DNA of 64,000 bases from Zygnema cylindricum (lineage: Eukaryota > Streptophyta > Zygnematophyceae > Zygnematales > Zygnemataceae), in assembly GCA_037447655.1 (NCBI GenBank), contig JBBHKE010000719.1:40104-104103 (forward strand). Direction: 5' to 3'. Positions 35,230 to 47,500 of the stretch are shown here, piece by piece. The position numbers and the translations under genes are program-made. The notes beneath the pieces are model-generated. The model made no database searches. It saw only the letters and a list, made by a program, of their open reading frames with translations, and had not been told where the DNA came from. Each line of letters begins with the position of its first letter. Positions within the stretch are counted from its first letter, which is position 1.

Positions 35230-35365
35230 ATGGCTCCTCCTCCGAACCCCAACCTCCTGAACCTCATCATCCCCACCACACTATTTGTCCTCCTCTCGCC
35301 CGGATTCCTCTTGGAGATCCCCGGCGACAAAAATAATGTGGAATTCTCCAAAAATAAAATTGGGG
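35230..35365 (+). CDS. DUF3339-like small membrane protein, first exon, left arm
   Basis: ATG in a good context (CCACCATGG). 45 codons plus one base lead to a GT donor at 35366. The segment LFVLLSPGFLLEIPGD..VEFSKNK matches the conserved N-terminus of plant DUF3339 proteins (FVLLTPGLLFQxPG..VEFGN), including the single hydrophobic helix. The expected second part (SGxSIxVHxxIYF) was not found downstream, so the gene is truncated, has a distant second exon, or reads on in frame to 35505 with an unrelated tail. It is divergent from the FSP1-like gene about 2.8 kb away. Confidence 0.5.
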
Positions 35366-36009
35366 GTACCGACGGTTTTGACTCACGCCGCGGTTTTTGC
35401 GGCGGCCCAGTACGGACTCTCGACTTTTCTGCGCAACGCTCCAAAATAAAGAAAAGACAAAAAGATATTTCGAAAAATATGCATGGTAAGAAAGAGAAAA
35501 AATAAAGTAAAAATAAGAAAAAATAAGAAAAAATAAGAAAAGAAAGGAAAGAAGAAAGTAAGGAAAGAGTGTAGAAATTGGGTTTTAAGAATGATTGCCT
35601 CTCTCTTTTTACCTTTTTTTGTTTCTCTTTTTTTTCGGTTTCTCGGGTTTTTTGGTTCTTTTGAAAAATTTAAATGGAGTCGAATTGAAGTCGGAGGAAG
35701 GCGTATGAATTCGATGAGTAAAATTATTTCTGCTTTGGTATTTTTGGTTTTTTTTTTTAAGAGGGGATGGATTGAAATATTGGAAAGGAGGTAGGTGGAA
35801 AAACGTATAAAACGTAAAGAAAAAAAAAAAAAAAAAAAAAAAATTGCTGTCGAGTTTTTGTATGGTTCACAATATGGTTATATATTGGCGAAAAGGTTTG
35901 GAATGGAAGATATGATTGTTTGTTTGTTTATTTGTTTGTCGATTTTTTTTGTATTTTTGTGTTTTTGTATTTTTTGGTATTTTTGCATGTTTGTGAATCT
36001 GTCGATTTT

Positions 36010-36222
36010 TTATTTTTTATACAACAATTGACTAAATTTTTTGTTGCAATCTACATTAAATTGATCAATCGATGAAGAAAAAAACTTAAAATAAGCAATG
36101 CTATCATTGTTTGTTTGTTTGTTTTTTTTTTTTCTCTTTCATGTCCCCTTTTTTTCTTCAAAAGTATATTGATTGTAGTTTTAAATTTCCTCAGTCAAGT
36201 CATTTTTTTTTTTGCCCTCCAG
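36010..36222. other. start of left-arm-only segment
   Basis: From about 36.01 kb the left arm leaves homology with the right arm and regains it at about 37.5 kb. The corresponding point in the right arm holds about 200 bp of different AT-rich sequence (about 40,717-40,925). Confidence 0.6.
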
Positions 36223-37018
36223 GCGACTGACAGTCCCGGAAAAGTTTTGGAAGAATTTCAAAAAAAGGTTTTGGATGAAAATTTAAAAGAGGCCAAAAAT
36301 AATCCAGAGGTATACTTTTCAAGGAAAAACAAAAACAAAAGGGCATAGATAGAGGGAGGGGAAGGCAGAGGCGGATGGAGTGGGAGAGGGAGAGGGAGAG
36401 GGAGAGGGGGAGGATAGGGAGATTTTTATAATGTAATTTCAATTTGAATAATGTACTTTTTTGTCTGAAATAAATGGTTCACTTGATAGAGAGAGGGAGG
36501 GGGAGGCGGCGGGAGTAGGAGAGGGAGGGAGGGAGTGGGAGAGAGAGGGAGGGAGAAATTTGTTTAGCATAATTACTTGGTCAACATGGGTATAAAAAAA
36601 TCACTTTTTGGTGAAAACAACACGGCAGACCATCCACTTTTCCTGTCTTTCTCCCTCCCTCTCTCCTATTCCTCCGTTCCCTCTGATTCCTCCCTTTCCC
36701 TCTCTCTCTCCCTTTCCCTCTCTCTCCCCCTCTCCCTCTCCCTCTCCCCTCCCCCTCTCTTGCACGCCTCTCTTCCCCCCTCCCTCCCTCTCCCTCCCGG
36801 CCTCCATCCCTTTGTAAACTATGGATGTGGCTTTTGCAGGAATCCATTCTGATATAGCCGAGAGTGAGGTAGAGGCGCTAGAGGACGAAAAAGCCCAATT
36901 TGACCATGTGGATGTGGTCGAAGTGGAGGGTGTTGGACATGCGGTGCATGTGGAAGCAAAAGGAAAATTGTTGAAAGAGATTCGAGAATTTGCTCTCCAG
37001 TATATAAACAAGTCGTGA
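36223..37018 (+). pseudogene. C-terminal exons of an alpha/beta-hydrolase-like gene (left arm only)
   Basis: Exon-like block 36223-36309 (acceptor CCTCCAG, donor GTATAC) encodes a charged helical 29-residue stretch (LEEFQKKVLDENLKEAKNNPE). A second block, acceptor at about 36839 to TGA 37018, encodes VDVVEVEGVGHAVHVEAKGK..EIREFAL. GVGHAVHVE is the typical catalytic-His motif near the C-terminus of alpha/beta hydrolases. The phase between the two blocks does not match directly, so an intermediate exon may be missing or the gene is broken. No N-terminal exons were recognised. The intron holds GA and CT tracts. Confidence 0.4.
36345..36820. repeat. GA-rich then CT-rich tracts
   Basis: Purine blocks at about 36352-36420 and 36490-36560 face a pyrimidine block at about 36650-36805. 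They are roughly inverted and could fold back. Long Ser/Leu or Gly/Arg frames are compositional. Confidence 0.75.
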
Positions 37019-37362
37019 TTTTTTTGTAAACAAGTCATGATTTTTCCATAGAGTCATATTTGTTCCATAGACAAGTCATTATTTTTTTCCTCGATTGTTT
37101 TTTTTTTGTGCAAGAGGAGATTTGACTTGATTGTCGATGCCACATCAGAAGTGCATTTATTTATGGTAAAGTTACTTACTCTTGTTTGTTCATCGAGACA
37201 CTCTTGTTCATATTTTTGGAAATAACTATTGTGTTTGGTATTCCGTTGAACAGTTTGAATGGTCGAAGTCGGAAAATACTTACATTGGCTTATCATGGAT
37301 TTCCTTCCACAACTTCGTTCTTCAACAGCTTTGACGAAAAAATTATATAATATATATATATA

Positions 37363-39075
37363 TGGTGTAATGGTTGCAATATAGTTTAACGCAGATGCGC
37401 ACTTGCTTAAATTTTAGTCGATCTCCAAGTCGTAAGCACACCTGTCTTAACTGTCTTTCCATGTGTTTTGGAACTAATTCAAGTAGTTTCTTGTAAGCTT
37501 AATGCCTGACGGCCAATGCAAAATGGGAAAAAAATAAAAAAAAATGTACTTTGTGACAGAATTATGAATTGAAATTGAAACCGAAACAGACGTACGCAGG
37601 AACAGATTTTTAGGGAATGTGCATCGATTTACGGCTTTTGATTAGGAATTGAGACTCTTGGTTTCTGAAAAAATTGTATTTTAGGATATGTTTTGTTCAG
37701 TTCGGATTTCCATGATTTAGTAAACTTGTACTTTCAAAGTTGTACTTTTGATGGGGTTTTTGCATAACGAAAGTTTTTGATGTGGAACGCATTTCGAGTT
37801 TTTCGACCTTTTCGAAAGTTTGAGCTTTTGGAAAAGTGAGGTCTCGGTCTTTTCAAAATTTAGCTGCTGCATTTTTTTTTTGCTTTGCTTTTCTTTGTTT
37901 GTTTAGCATTTCGCTTCGTTTCTTTTTCTTTTTGTTTTGTTTTTCCTTCCTTACTTTCTCGTTTTGCTCTTTTTTTTTTTTTTAGGACTTTGGCCTCATC
38001 TTTATCAGTTTTAATGGTTCATGAATTTTCCTTTTTTTTTTTTAACTGAATTGTCGTTTTATTTTTGGAAGTGAGATTTTTGGAATGGTTGGGATGCTTT
38101 ATTGCAAATGTTTTCGGTGTTTGGTAAAAGTATTTGTGGTAAAGAATTGAATTTCTTCCACCCTATTAGATTTGTGTCCCATATACGAAAGGAAATTCAA
38201 GTCTTGAAGGGAATAAAAAGTCAGATAGAGTAACACACTGATGTCATGCAAAGAAAAAAGAAATGGTATTTTTCAAACCTTTCAATGATCACTTGTGAGA
38301 CTTGAAGTAGAAGAAAAAGAAGAAGGAATAATCTAAACAACCAAAGTGAAATCATAAGACATCTTTTTATTTGAGTAATAAAAATCTTCTCGAATATTGT
38401 GTCAAATACGTACATGTGTTGGTTGTTTGGTCTTGATTACTTCTCCCTTGACGCTCATATTTGTGTTTGTTCCCTTTTTAACATACGACTATGGAGCAGC
38501 TAGAAAGTTCAAAGAAACGTTTCACTGTTTTTTCCCTTCAAAGGTACTCCTTATAACTCAAAAGGCTTCCTAAAGCTTAAGGAAATCTATCTGCTTTGAT
38601 TAGATTTGAGCATTGTTGGTCGTTTTTTTCCAAAGAAACCAAGTCAAAAGCTTCTCAACGATGTGTACATATTCACACACTATATATATAATGCCTGATA
38701 CTCTGGTAACTCTGCTTCATAATGGAGAATTGTTTCCTTGATACTGCATAATATAGTGGAATTAATAAATGCCGCCTATGACTGCATCTTTCGTAGCTTG
38801 AACATTTGATGGAAATGTTTTATTTCCCAAGGTTACATGAAAACATCGATCAAAATAAAAGCAAGCATATAGTCTCTCTACAAAGGAAAAACCACAATAA
38901 AAGTTTCATAACCAGTAGATATTTTTGATCGTCAGGCATTAAGCTTACAAGAAACTACTTGAATTAGTTCCAAAACATATGGAAAGACAGTTAAGACAGG
39001 TGTGCTTACGACTTGGAGATCGACTAAAATTTAAGCAAGTGCGCATCCGCGTTAAACTATATTGCAACCATTACA

Positions 39076-39078
<3 letters not shown>
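37363..39078. mobile_element. TIR transposon (1716 bp, 148-bp TIRs) in (TA)n, left of centre
   Basis: TIRs are 37363-37510 and 38931-39078 (TGGTGTAATGGTTGCAATAT .. inward to TTAATGCCTGAC). It is flanked on both sides by (TA)n. No convincing coding sequence, so non-autonomous. Insertion into TA microsatellites recalls rice Micron-type MITEs; long TIRs recall MULE-type elements. The right TIR ends at the palindrome axis. Confidence 0.8.
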
Positions 39079-39168
<90 letters not shown>

Positions 39169-39171
39169 GTA
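39079..39171. repeat. (TA)n tract at the palindrome axis
   Basis: More than 40 uninterrupted TA units followed by TATATAATGTA. Both arms start here with the same 148-bp TIR, in opposite orientation. Confidence 0.95.
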
Positions 39172-40716
39172 TGGTGTAATGGTTGCAATATAGTTTACGC
39201 GGATGGGCACTTGCTTAAATTTTAGTCGATCTCCAAGTCGTAAGCACACCTGTCTTAACTGTCTTTCCATATGTCTTGGAACTAATTCAAGTAGTTTCTT
39301 GTAAGCTTAATACCTGACTATCGAAAATATCTACTAGTTATGAAACTTTTATTGTGGTTTTTCATTTGTAGAGAGACTATATGATTGCTTTTATTTTGAT
39401 CGATGTTTTCATATAACCTTGGGAAATAAAACATTTCCATCAGCTGTTCAAGCTACCAAAGATGCAGACATACGCCTCATTTATTAATTCCACTATATTA
39501 TGCAGTATCAAGGAAACAGTTCTCCACTATGAAGTAGAGTTACCAGAGTATCAGGTGTTATATATATCGTGTGTATATGTACACATCGTCGAGAAGCTTT
39601 TGACTTGGTTTCTTTGGAAATAAACAACCAACAATGCTCAAATCTAAATCAAAGCAGATAGATTTCCTTAAGCTTTAGGAAGACTTTTGAGTTATAAGGA
39701 GTACCTTTGAAGGGAAAAAACAGTGAAACGTTTCTTTGGACTTTCTAGCTGCTCCATAGTCGTATGTAAAAAAGGGAACAAAGACAAATATGATCGTCAA
39801 GGGAGAAGTAATCAAGACCAAATAACCAACACATGCACGTATTTGACACAATATTCGAGAAGATTTTTATTACTCAAATAAAAAGATGTCTTATGATTTC
39901 AATTTTCCTTCTTCTTTTTCTTCAAGTGATCTCACAAGTGATCATTGAAAGGTTTGAAAAATACCATTTCTTTTTTCTTTACATGACATCAGTGTGTTAC
40001 TCCATCGACTTTTTATTCCCTTCAAGACTTGAATTTCCTTTCGTTTATGGGACACAAATCTAATAGGGTGGTAGAAACTCCATTCTTTACCACAAATACT
40101 TTTACCAAACACCGAGAACATTTGCAATAAAGCATCCCAACTATTCCAAAAATCTCACTTCCAAAAATAAAACGACAATTCAGTTTAAAAAAAAAAGGAT
40201 AATTCATGAACCGTAAAAACTGAAAGATGAGCCCAAAGTCTTCAATAAAAAAAAAAGAGCAAAACGAGAAAGTAAGGAAGGAAAAATAAAACAAAAAGGA
40301 AAAGAAGCGAAGCGAAATAGTAAACAAACAAAGAAAAGCAAAGCAAAAAAAAAAAATGCAGCAGCTAAATTTTGAAAATACCGACACCTCACTTTTCCAA
40401 AAGCTCAAACTTTCGAAAAAGTTGAAAAACTCGAAATTCGTTCCACATCAAAAACTTTCGTTATGCAAAAATCTCATCAAAAGTACAACTTTGAAAGTAC
40501 AAATATACTAAATCATGGAAATCCGAACTGAATAAAACATATCCTAAAATACAAAATTTTCAGAAACCAAGAGTCTCATTTCCTAAAAAGCCGTAAATCG
40601 AAGCACATTCCCTAAAGATCTGTTCCTGCGTACGTCTGTTTCGGTTTCAATTTCAGTTCGTAATTCTGTCACAAAGTACATTTTTTTTTATTTTTTTCCC
40701 ATTTTGCATTGGCCAA
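39172..40716. mobile_element. inverted partner of the TIR transposon, one TIR only
   Basis: TIR at 39172-39318 followed by the same internal sequence (39319 to about 40716, inverted to 37511-38930). The outer TIR present at 37363-37510 is absent here, so this copy is truncated at the point where the two arms also differ by the 1.3-kb segment. Confidence 0.75.
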
Positions 40717-40930
40717 GATTTTGTTATATACACAAATGCCACACTATTTCCGAACAAAAGAATCCAAATACGCCAATCAGAGGTTACCTGGATTTGTCAA
40801 AACACCCACGGAAAAAAAAAACAAAATAGTTTAGTAAAGGTAGAACAACAAAATAAATAAAAGGGGAAAACCTTTTTCATGAAAGAGCGGGATATGGAGA
40901 AACCATGTGAATTGAAAAAAAAAAAACAAG
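40717..40930. other. right-arm-only AT-rich segment
   Basis: About 200 bp replacing the left-arm segment 36010-37515. No feature recognised. Confidence 0.5.
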
Positions 40931-41579
40931 GACATAAAAAAAAAAAATCGACAGATTCACAAACATGCAAAAATACCAAAAAATACAAAAGTACCAAAAA
41001 ACACAAAAACACAAAAATAATCGACAAACAAACAAACAATCATATCTTCCATTCCAAACCTTTTGGCCAGTATATAACCATATTGTGAACCATACAAAAA
41101 CTTGACAGCAATTTATTATTATTTTTTTCTTTACGTTTTATAAGTTTTTCCACCTACCTCCTTTCCAATATTTCAATCCATCCCCTCTTAAAAAAAAACC
41201 AAAAATACCAAAGCAGAAATAATTTCACTCATCGAATTCATACGCCTTCCTCCGACTCCAATTCTTCATTTAAATTTTTCAAAAGAACCAAAAAACTCGA
41301 GAAACCGAAAAAGAGAAACAAAAAAAGGTAAAAAGAGAGGCAATCATTCTTAAAACCTAATTTCTACACTCTTTCCTTTCTTTTCTTATTTTTTCTTATT
41401 TTTTCTTATTTTTTCTTATTTTTACTTATTTTTACTTCATTTTCTCTCGTTCTTACCGTGCATATTTTTCGAAATATATTTTTGTCTTTTCTTTATTTTG
41501 GAGCGTTGCGCAGAAAAGTCGAGAGTCCGTACTGGGCCGCCGCAAAAACCGCGGCGTGAGTCAAAACCGTCGGTACCCC

Positions 41580-41716
41580 CCCCCAATTTTATTTTTAGAG
41601 AATTCCACATTATTTTTGTCGCCGGGGATCTCCAAGAGGAATCCGGGCGAGAGGAGGACAAATAGTGTGGTGGGGATGATGAGGTTCAGGAGGTTGGGGT
41701 TCGGAGGAGGAGCCAT
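41580..41716 (-). CDS. DUF3339-like small membrane protein, first exon, right arm
   Basis: Same 5' exon as the left arm, ATG at 41714-41716 (minus), with a TATA box at 41777-41783. The G-run at the exon end is longer (nine C on the plus strand against five G in the left arm), which would shift any frame read through it. If splicing occurs at the run, the coding part is unaffected. No second exon was found. Confidence 0.45.
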
Positions 41717-42101
41717 GGTGGGAGAGAGGACAAATAAAAGAGAAAAAGAAGTGCAGAAAGAAATAAGACAATAGGATTTTATAATTTTTTTCTTTTTTGA
41801 ATTTAAGGGGGCGGAGGGGGAGTGGGAGAGAGAGAGAGGGAGAGGAACGTAGGCGAAATTAATGAAATGAAGATAGGATTTGTAGGAGTCGTGGTAGTGG
41901 GAGGAAGGGAATGGAAGGAAAAAAAAAAAGTGCAAAAGTACTTCGGAAAAGAGTACAACGGCTGGGTGACCATTAGAATCGCCTCCCAAATCTGTACGGA
42001 TTCACAGAAAAAGGTACAAAAGAATCATCAAGTACGGTGTTCGAGAATTTACAATTGACGCGTTGGTAATGCCGGCTCGGCGGCAAACAAGAAAAGCAAG
42101 T

Positions 42102-42111
42102 GCCACGTGGC
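42102..42111. promoter_or_regulatory. perfect G-box GCCACGTGGC, right arm
   Basis: Inverted partner of 34836-34845, same distance from the DUF3339-like exon. Confidence 0.6.
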
Positions 42112-42534
42112 AGGCATGCGCGCCTTCGTTTTTCATCCCTGCGCTGGAACTTCCTTCAGTCGTCGGTCGCCGCTGACACGTCACTGAGTGTCACATGAAG
42201 GTGACACGCGAAAGTTCTATTGAAACTTTTCGCTCGGGATAGCTTCGCAGTACTTTGACGTTCGTTTTCCGGTTCGGTAAATATATTGAAAGTCCTCGGC
42301 TGGCTCGTGAGTACAGTACAGTACTGTACTGTATTGTACTTTTCTGGTTTGGTTTAGCCAAACGACAGACGTCCAAGCAAATCGGAAAAGATTAATAGAT
42401 CGGACCATGAGGTTTCCGAGTACGATACGTGTCTCATTACGAGAAACAGTTTTCAGTAAAAACTTCAATTTACAGTGATTTACATGTCAGATGACTGATG
42501 TATTTTGTACTTTCTTGTTTTCTACAGTCCACCG

Positions 42535-42876
42535 CTACAGCATAGTATTACTGTACGGTATTTGTGGAGCTTGACATCTGATCAAGTGACCTGTGACGAC
42601 AATTAGCGCCCTGCAATAATGCGACCGGTTATGTGACGTCACTTCAGGTAAGGTTCCGAGATGCCAACCACCGCTGCCGCAAATGTCAAAAGCATATTCC
42701 AAGCAGCCGTCAGCTTGCAGGCGGCCGTTGTCGCTGGTTTCTGGGACATTCATTGCTATATTTAACTGTACCTCTGATCTTCGGAGATCTCCTTGGCGCC
42801 TTATGGAGCCGTACGGCTTACGGCACAGAAATGCACGGTTTAACAGCCACTCTCTGCATAGTGCATACCAGACCAT
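42535..42876 (-). CDS. hypothetical 113-aa ORF, right arm
   Basis: Inverted partner of 34071-34412 with the same predicted protein. The same caution applies: it overlaps the presumed bidirectional promoter region. Confidence 0.2.
   Translation of the reverse strand: MVWYALCREWLLNRAFLCRKPYGSIRRQGDLRRSEVQLNIAMNVPETSDNGRLQADGCLEYAFDICGSGGWHLGTLPEVTSHNRSHYCRALIVVTGHLIRCQAPQIPYSNTML
42634..42641. promoter_or_regulatory. TGACGTCA element, right arm
   Basis: Inverted partner of the site at 34306-34313. Confidence 0.5.
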
Positions 42877-43622
42877 TTGTTACTTTTCCAAAACAAGATG
42901 TACCATAGAGGACTATAGCGGTTATTGTCGTTACGCTCGTAAAAACTTCATTGGAGCTTGCGGTTTACTATTGCAAGGAAATAGCACATAAGCTGATCCA
43001 CACCGACATTTGAGAGCAACCCACCGACTTCTTACATTACAGATCGCGTCCATGTACCTTTAAGAAAATCCTGACAATAATTGTAATCTATATTGAAAGG
43101 ATAGAAATAATATTCTTTCCAAAAATGCGGGAGAATCTTCAAAATCAGGCGTTTGATTGGTCGGAGAAAATGTAGAGGAAACGTAACCGGTTCTCGGACA
43201 CTTTCCGCCAAATCCGTCTCTTGGGCAGTTGGGCTAAAGCTAAAAAATAAAAGGTAATAATTCTTCAGACAAGAAAAAACACGAGTAAAGGAGAGCCGCT
43301 CAAAGAATCCATCGACGGCACAAAACTACAAAATGAGCTTATTTTGCGCACGTGTCCATTTTCCTTAGCGTGGTAAAGAAAAAAAAAAAAGTCTGGACGC
43401 ACCATTCCGCTGCAGTCTTCTTCACTTCGGTTATCTGCAACCGTAAACTCTGAAGGAACCTGGAATGAGCCTGGTCCCCGCTAAAAGTTCGTACTCTATC
43501 CTTTACGTATATTTTATTATTTGAATATTTGTCCTTTACATCGATTCCGTATTTGCCGTATTTTTCGTTTTTTTTATTTTTCGTACGGATTGCTCTTCTG
43601 TTCATGTACATTTACAGTACAG

Positions 43623-43839
43623 TACACCGTGAATCGTTATTCGCGTAAAGGTTTCTTTAGCGTGTAGGAACAATTACCGTCATTTACGCTAATTGAGAAT
43701 TTGGAAATTTTCAACGAAATCGTTTATTCTAATTAAAAATTAGGGTTTTTTTAAATAGTGTGGATAGTTCTATTTGAAAATTAAAAAAAAAAAGGTACCT
43801 TAAATAGCGTCCATTACGCCAATACCGACTCACGGTGTA
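43623..43839. mobile_element. MITE with TACACCGTGA TIRs, right arm
   Basis: Inverted partner of 33111-33326, same ends and nearly the same length (217 bp). Confidence 0.85.
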
Positions 43840-44324
43840 CTGTACAGTACTGTAGCTCTGTGCTTCTGTACCGCAGCTCCCTGCAACCTCTCTGGCCCAG
43901 ACTTATTGGAGCGCTGCAAGCTGTTGGCAGGAGCGTTGCTGCTCACCTTCTTCTGCTCTGCAATCCTCCGCTCCAGTCACTGCGACACGTGTCACACGAG
44001 TCGTCTTTAGACTCTTCCCTCTCAACACTTAGCAGTCTACATTTATTGTACGACACTCAAATTTCGCTTTGTTTACAGCTGAACCTTTGCATCAGCATCG
44101 AAAATCAAGCAGGCTATTCAAAAATATTGTAGTTATCACGATCAAATTTGGATATACTACATCCTCCTGTTCTTGTGTCTAAGAATAACGCCAGGAATCT
44201 AGTTAAAAACGGAAAAACTGGACAGCTTAGAGCTAACTAATACTCGAACGATTTGTAAAATCCAAGTTTGAGTCAAATTAGAGAAAGAAACAGGTCCAGC
44301 AGTGATACTTTATTCTATTTATTC

Positions 44325-44465
44325 CATATCAGTTTCAGCAAGAAACCAGTTTTGAGTCAGAAAGTAAGCAGTTGCCACATCAGCAAGTACGCAGTTTTAA
44401 CGTCAGCAAGTAGCCAGTTTCCACGTCAGCAAGTAACCAGCTTTCAAATCAGCAAGTGACCATTT
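44325..44465 (+). repeat. 23-bp tandem repeat just upstream of FSP1, right arm
   Basis: About six units, inverted partner of 32465-32625. It lacks one of the two adjacent identical GACGTGGAAACTG units of the left arm. Likely lies in promoter or 5' UTR. Confidence 0.85.
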
Positions 44466-44502
44466 CCAAAAGGTTTGCATTTTGGTGTTCACACCGGGAC
44501 AG

Positions 44503-47500
44503 ATGGCTCGCAGAAAAGTCGTGATTGCCGGAGGCGGCATAGCTGGCGCTCTCGCAGCTCATCTTCTGGAAATGGATGCTGACGTGGTGATAATTGACAG
44601 GTAAGAAGCCTACGTGACATTCGTACATAGTCGTGGAAGCTGACGCAGCAAATATTGATTACCACAGAAGCTGACGAAATAAGTGCACGCTCATACGCTA
44701 GAGAGTCGCTCAATGTTCAACAACCTCCATTATTGGCATTTCAAAGGGAATGTCAGTCCACTCTATATTATGCACATCAATTAGCAGACAAAAAACCTTT
44801 TTGTATTTCATTCTTCTGTTTTGTTGAAGTGGATGGATCTGCTTAAATTAAACAACTAAATGAAAAAAAGCTTGGTTTGGGCACTTCCTTCCCTACTTTT
44901 ACAGAATAAGTTTGCAAATTCTATTCTAAAAATGGCATTCTTTGTCAGGTCATGTTTAAAACTATCATTGTTCTATTGTGGCCTACGGAAATTGTTTTTT
45001 TGGAAGCGACCAAATGGCTTTCGATAATAATAACGACAAAAACTGACAGCTTAACAGCTGAATTAGCCAGCTTGTTTCTATTGTGACTTGTGTGTTCGGT
45101 GCACTGTATCTTACCCTTGTGCTCTCTTATTCATTTGTAAATGTTGTACATGGTCGTCTCTCTCTTTCTCGCTCTTTCTCTCCCGCTCTCTCCCCCTCTC
45201 CCTCCCCCTCTTCCCCTCTCCCTCTCTCCCCCTCTCCCTCCCCCCTCTCCCCCTCTCCCCCTCTCCCCCTCTCCCCCTCTCCCCTTCTCCCCCTCTCCCC
45301 CTCTCCCCCTCTCCCCCTCTCCCCCCCCTCCCCCACTCCCCCCCCTTCCCCCTCCCCCTCCCCCCCCCTCTCCCCCTCTCCCCCTCTCCCCCTCTCCCCC
45401 TCTCCCTCTCCTACTTGGAGACTTTTGAGCCCAACTTCGAGTAAGAAAGGAAAGCTATGATATCTCAATCTTCTTTTTCTGACTGTCTCCCCTCAGTTCC
45501 ATGAATTGCAGGTTAAATTAACAATGTACTTGGAAAGCTTTTTATATGCATGCTGGTCTGGGAATGTACATCTTGGGTCCATTTCATTGCACAGGATAAT
45601 TGAGTTTTGGCAAACCTCTCCTTCCCCCCACTCCGTCCCTCCCTGTGGAACCTTTTTTTTGCAAAGTTGGTAACTGTCCTTCGTTCTTTCTTTTTGTGTT
45701 ACATTTATTCTCTTTTTAGGAGAGTTCCAATATTGTTCGAAGGTGGCTTTGCTGTAAGTCTTTCTCCTCCATTCCATCCTGCCTATTTTAACATACTCAT
45801 TTATTCCATTCCTTCCTGCCTAATTATAATACTCATTTATTTTTATTTTTATTTTTTTCTCCAAACCTTTATGCGGTTTTTTCGCATTGTTTACTTCTTA
45901 AATCTTGCAGTAAAGAGTACCATGAGATCCGCTGGGCTACCCTTCGAGCATTTGTGGAGCCTTGTGTTGCAGATCGGATCATTATACCCCATTTAGAGTA
46001 TTTACGGTTTTCGAAGGTAGTAGTTGGAGTTATTAAAAGTGCCTCTGACACGGAGGTTTTCCTGAAAGATGGAACCATAGTCCCTTTCGACTTTCTTATA
46101 ATAGCTACAGGGAGTCAACCCCAGAGCAGTATCCCTTTCCAAGACCGAGTTCTCTATTTCTACAAAGGTGAGGAATACAACTAAAGAAAAACAAAAACAA
46201 AAAAGGGATAAAGAAATAAGGAATGAAAAGATAGCAGAAAACACGGGGAAGCAGAAAGAACAGGGAAGAGGTAATTTGTATTTCTTTAAGCAAAAGTGAC
46301 AACAATGTCGCAAGTAGAATCACTTGTGTGCTTTGTGAAGTTCATATTGTTTGAAGTCATCTTGAGACAAGTGTACATATACGTTATGAATTTTGTTTTA
46401 GAGTTCCGTGCGAAGGTACATTTTTTCTTCTGTGTACTTCTGACAAGCTTTGTGATAGACTTCTGTAACAAAGGTGCAGTGGGCAGATTGAGAGTATGGC
46501 CCTCCCTCTCTCTTTTTATAGTTCATCAAAGTTAGTAAACAAGCTTTAATAAAATTATTTTTTCAAGAGCTGAGAAGCACTGTTTTTGTTGCTGCGCCTG
46601 TTTCTTGTCGTTATTATTTGTTGGGTTTCTAGTTACAAGGACTCTATGAGAACTTACTGTAGTAAGCGTCATAAATGAATGTTACAGACATGGACACGAG
46701 CAGAATTTCAAACAAATTCCAAAAACTTTTCACATTACATCCATTCGATAACCTTACACTTTTTGTTTTGCTTGTGAAGAATGCAAGAAATTGAAGGCCG
46801 CGAAATCTGTTTTAGTCGTTGGAGGAGGACCAGTTGGTGTTGAATTTGCGGCTGAAGTTGCGACAGATTTTCCAAATATCCATGTGACTATTGTACATAC
46901 CGGAGATCATTTGGTGGACTTTTTGAAGTCAAAATCGAGTGAACTTGCACTGAAATGGCTGAAGAGGAAGAAAGTGGAGGTGATATTCAATGACGTCGTG
47001 AAGTTAGATTATGGTGAGATGTTGAATCGCACGATGTCTCTAACCATAATTAGTGTGGACACTCTAATCATGGGGCCACGATATGGTTTACATTAGCTCG
47101 CATATGTGAAAAAAAAAGCATACATAGACTCGTGCAGTTATCGCAGATCCGTATAACTGTGCTTCCATAGTGATGGCATGGATTTTGTTGGAAATCACAG
47201 TTCTGACAAGGATCTTGAATATGGCAAGAATCAAAAAGCTATATGCACCTTTTGCACATTGGGACACGGCATTTCACATGTGTGAAAATATGCCCACGGA
47301 CATCTTTGGACAATTTTGGTCGAAATTAGGTTTGTCGATATTTAATTCCAATTAACTACACTACATTGTGTTCAGCGACATGGCCCTTAATGGGTCACTT
47401 AACTAAATGGTTTTGTTAACACTAATGTATGATTTTGGGTCCAAAAATCTCTCACTCGAATTAGAGTCATTAACTTTGATAGCGATGGGCGGTGTAGGAT

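Larger units (their letters stand above)
24795..39078. repeat. giant palindrome, left arm
   Basis: Reverse-complement homologue of 39172-55025. Paired landmarks include the minisatellite (24795-25620 with 52206-55020), FSP1-like genes (27046-32425 with 44503-50607), MITEs (33111-33326 with 43623-43839), DUF3339-like exons (35230 with 41716) and the inner region (38415 with 39833). The coordinate sum drifts from about 78,250 at the centre to about 76,950 at 35 kb because the left arm has about 1.3 kb of extra DNA there. Confidence 0.92.

Noticed and set aside
38979-39270. Poly Tyr-Ile ORFs
   Set aside because: Translation of the (TA)n tract at the palindrome axis.
45083-45468. Overlapping ORFs rich in Pro/Ser/Leu or Gly/Glu/Arg
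   Set aside because: Shadows of the CT microsatellite inside intron 1 of the FSP1-like gene.
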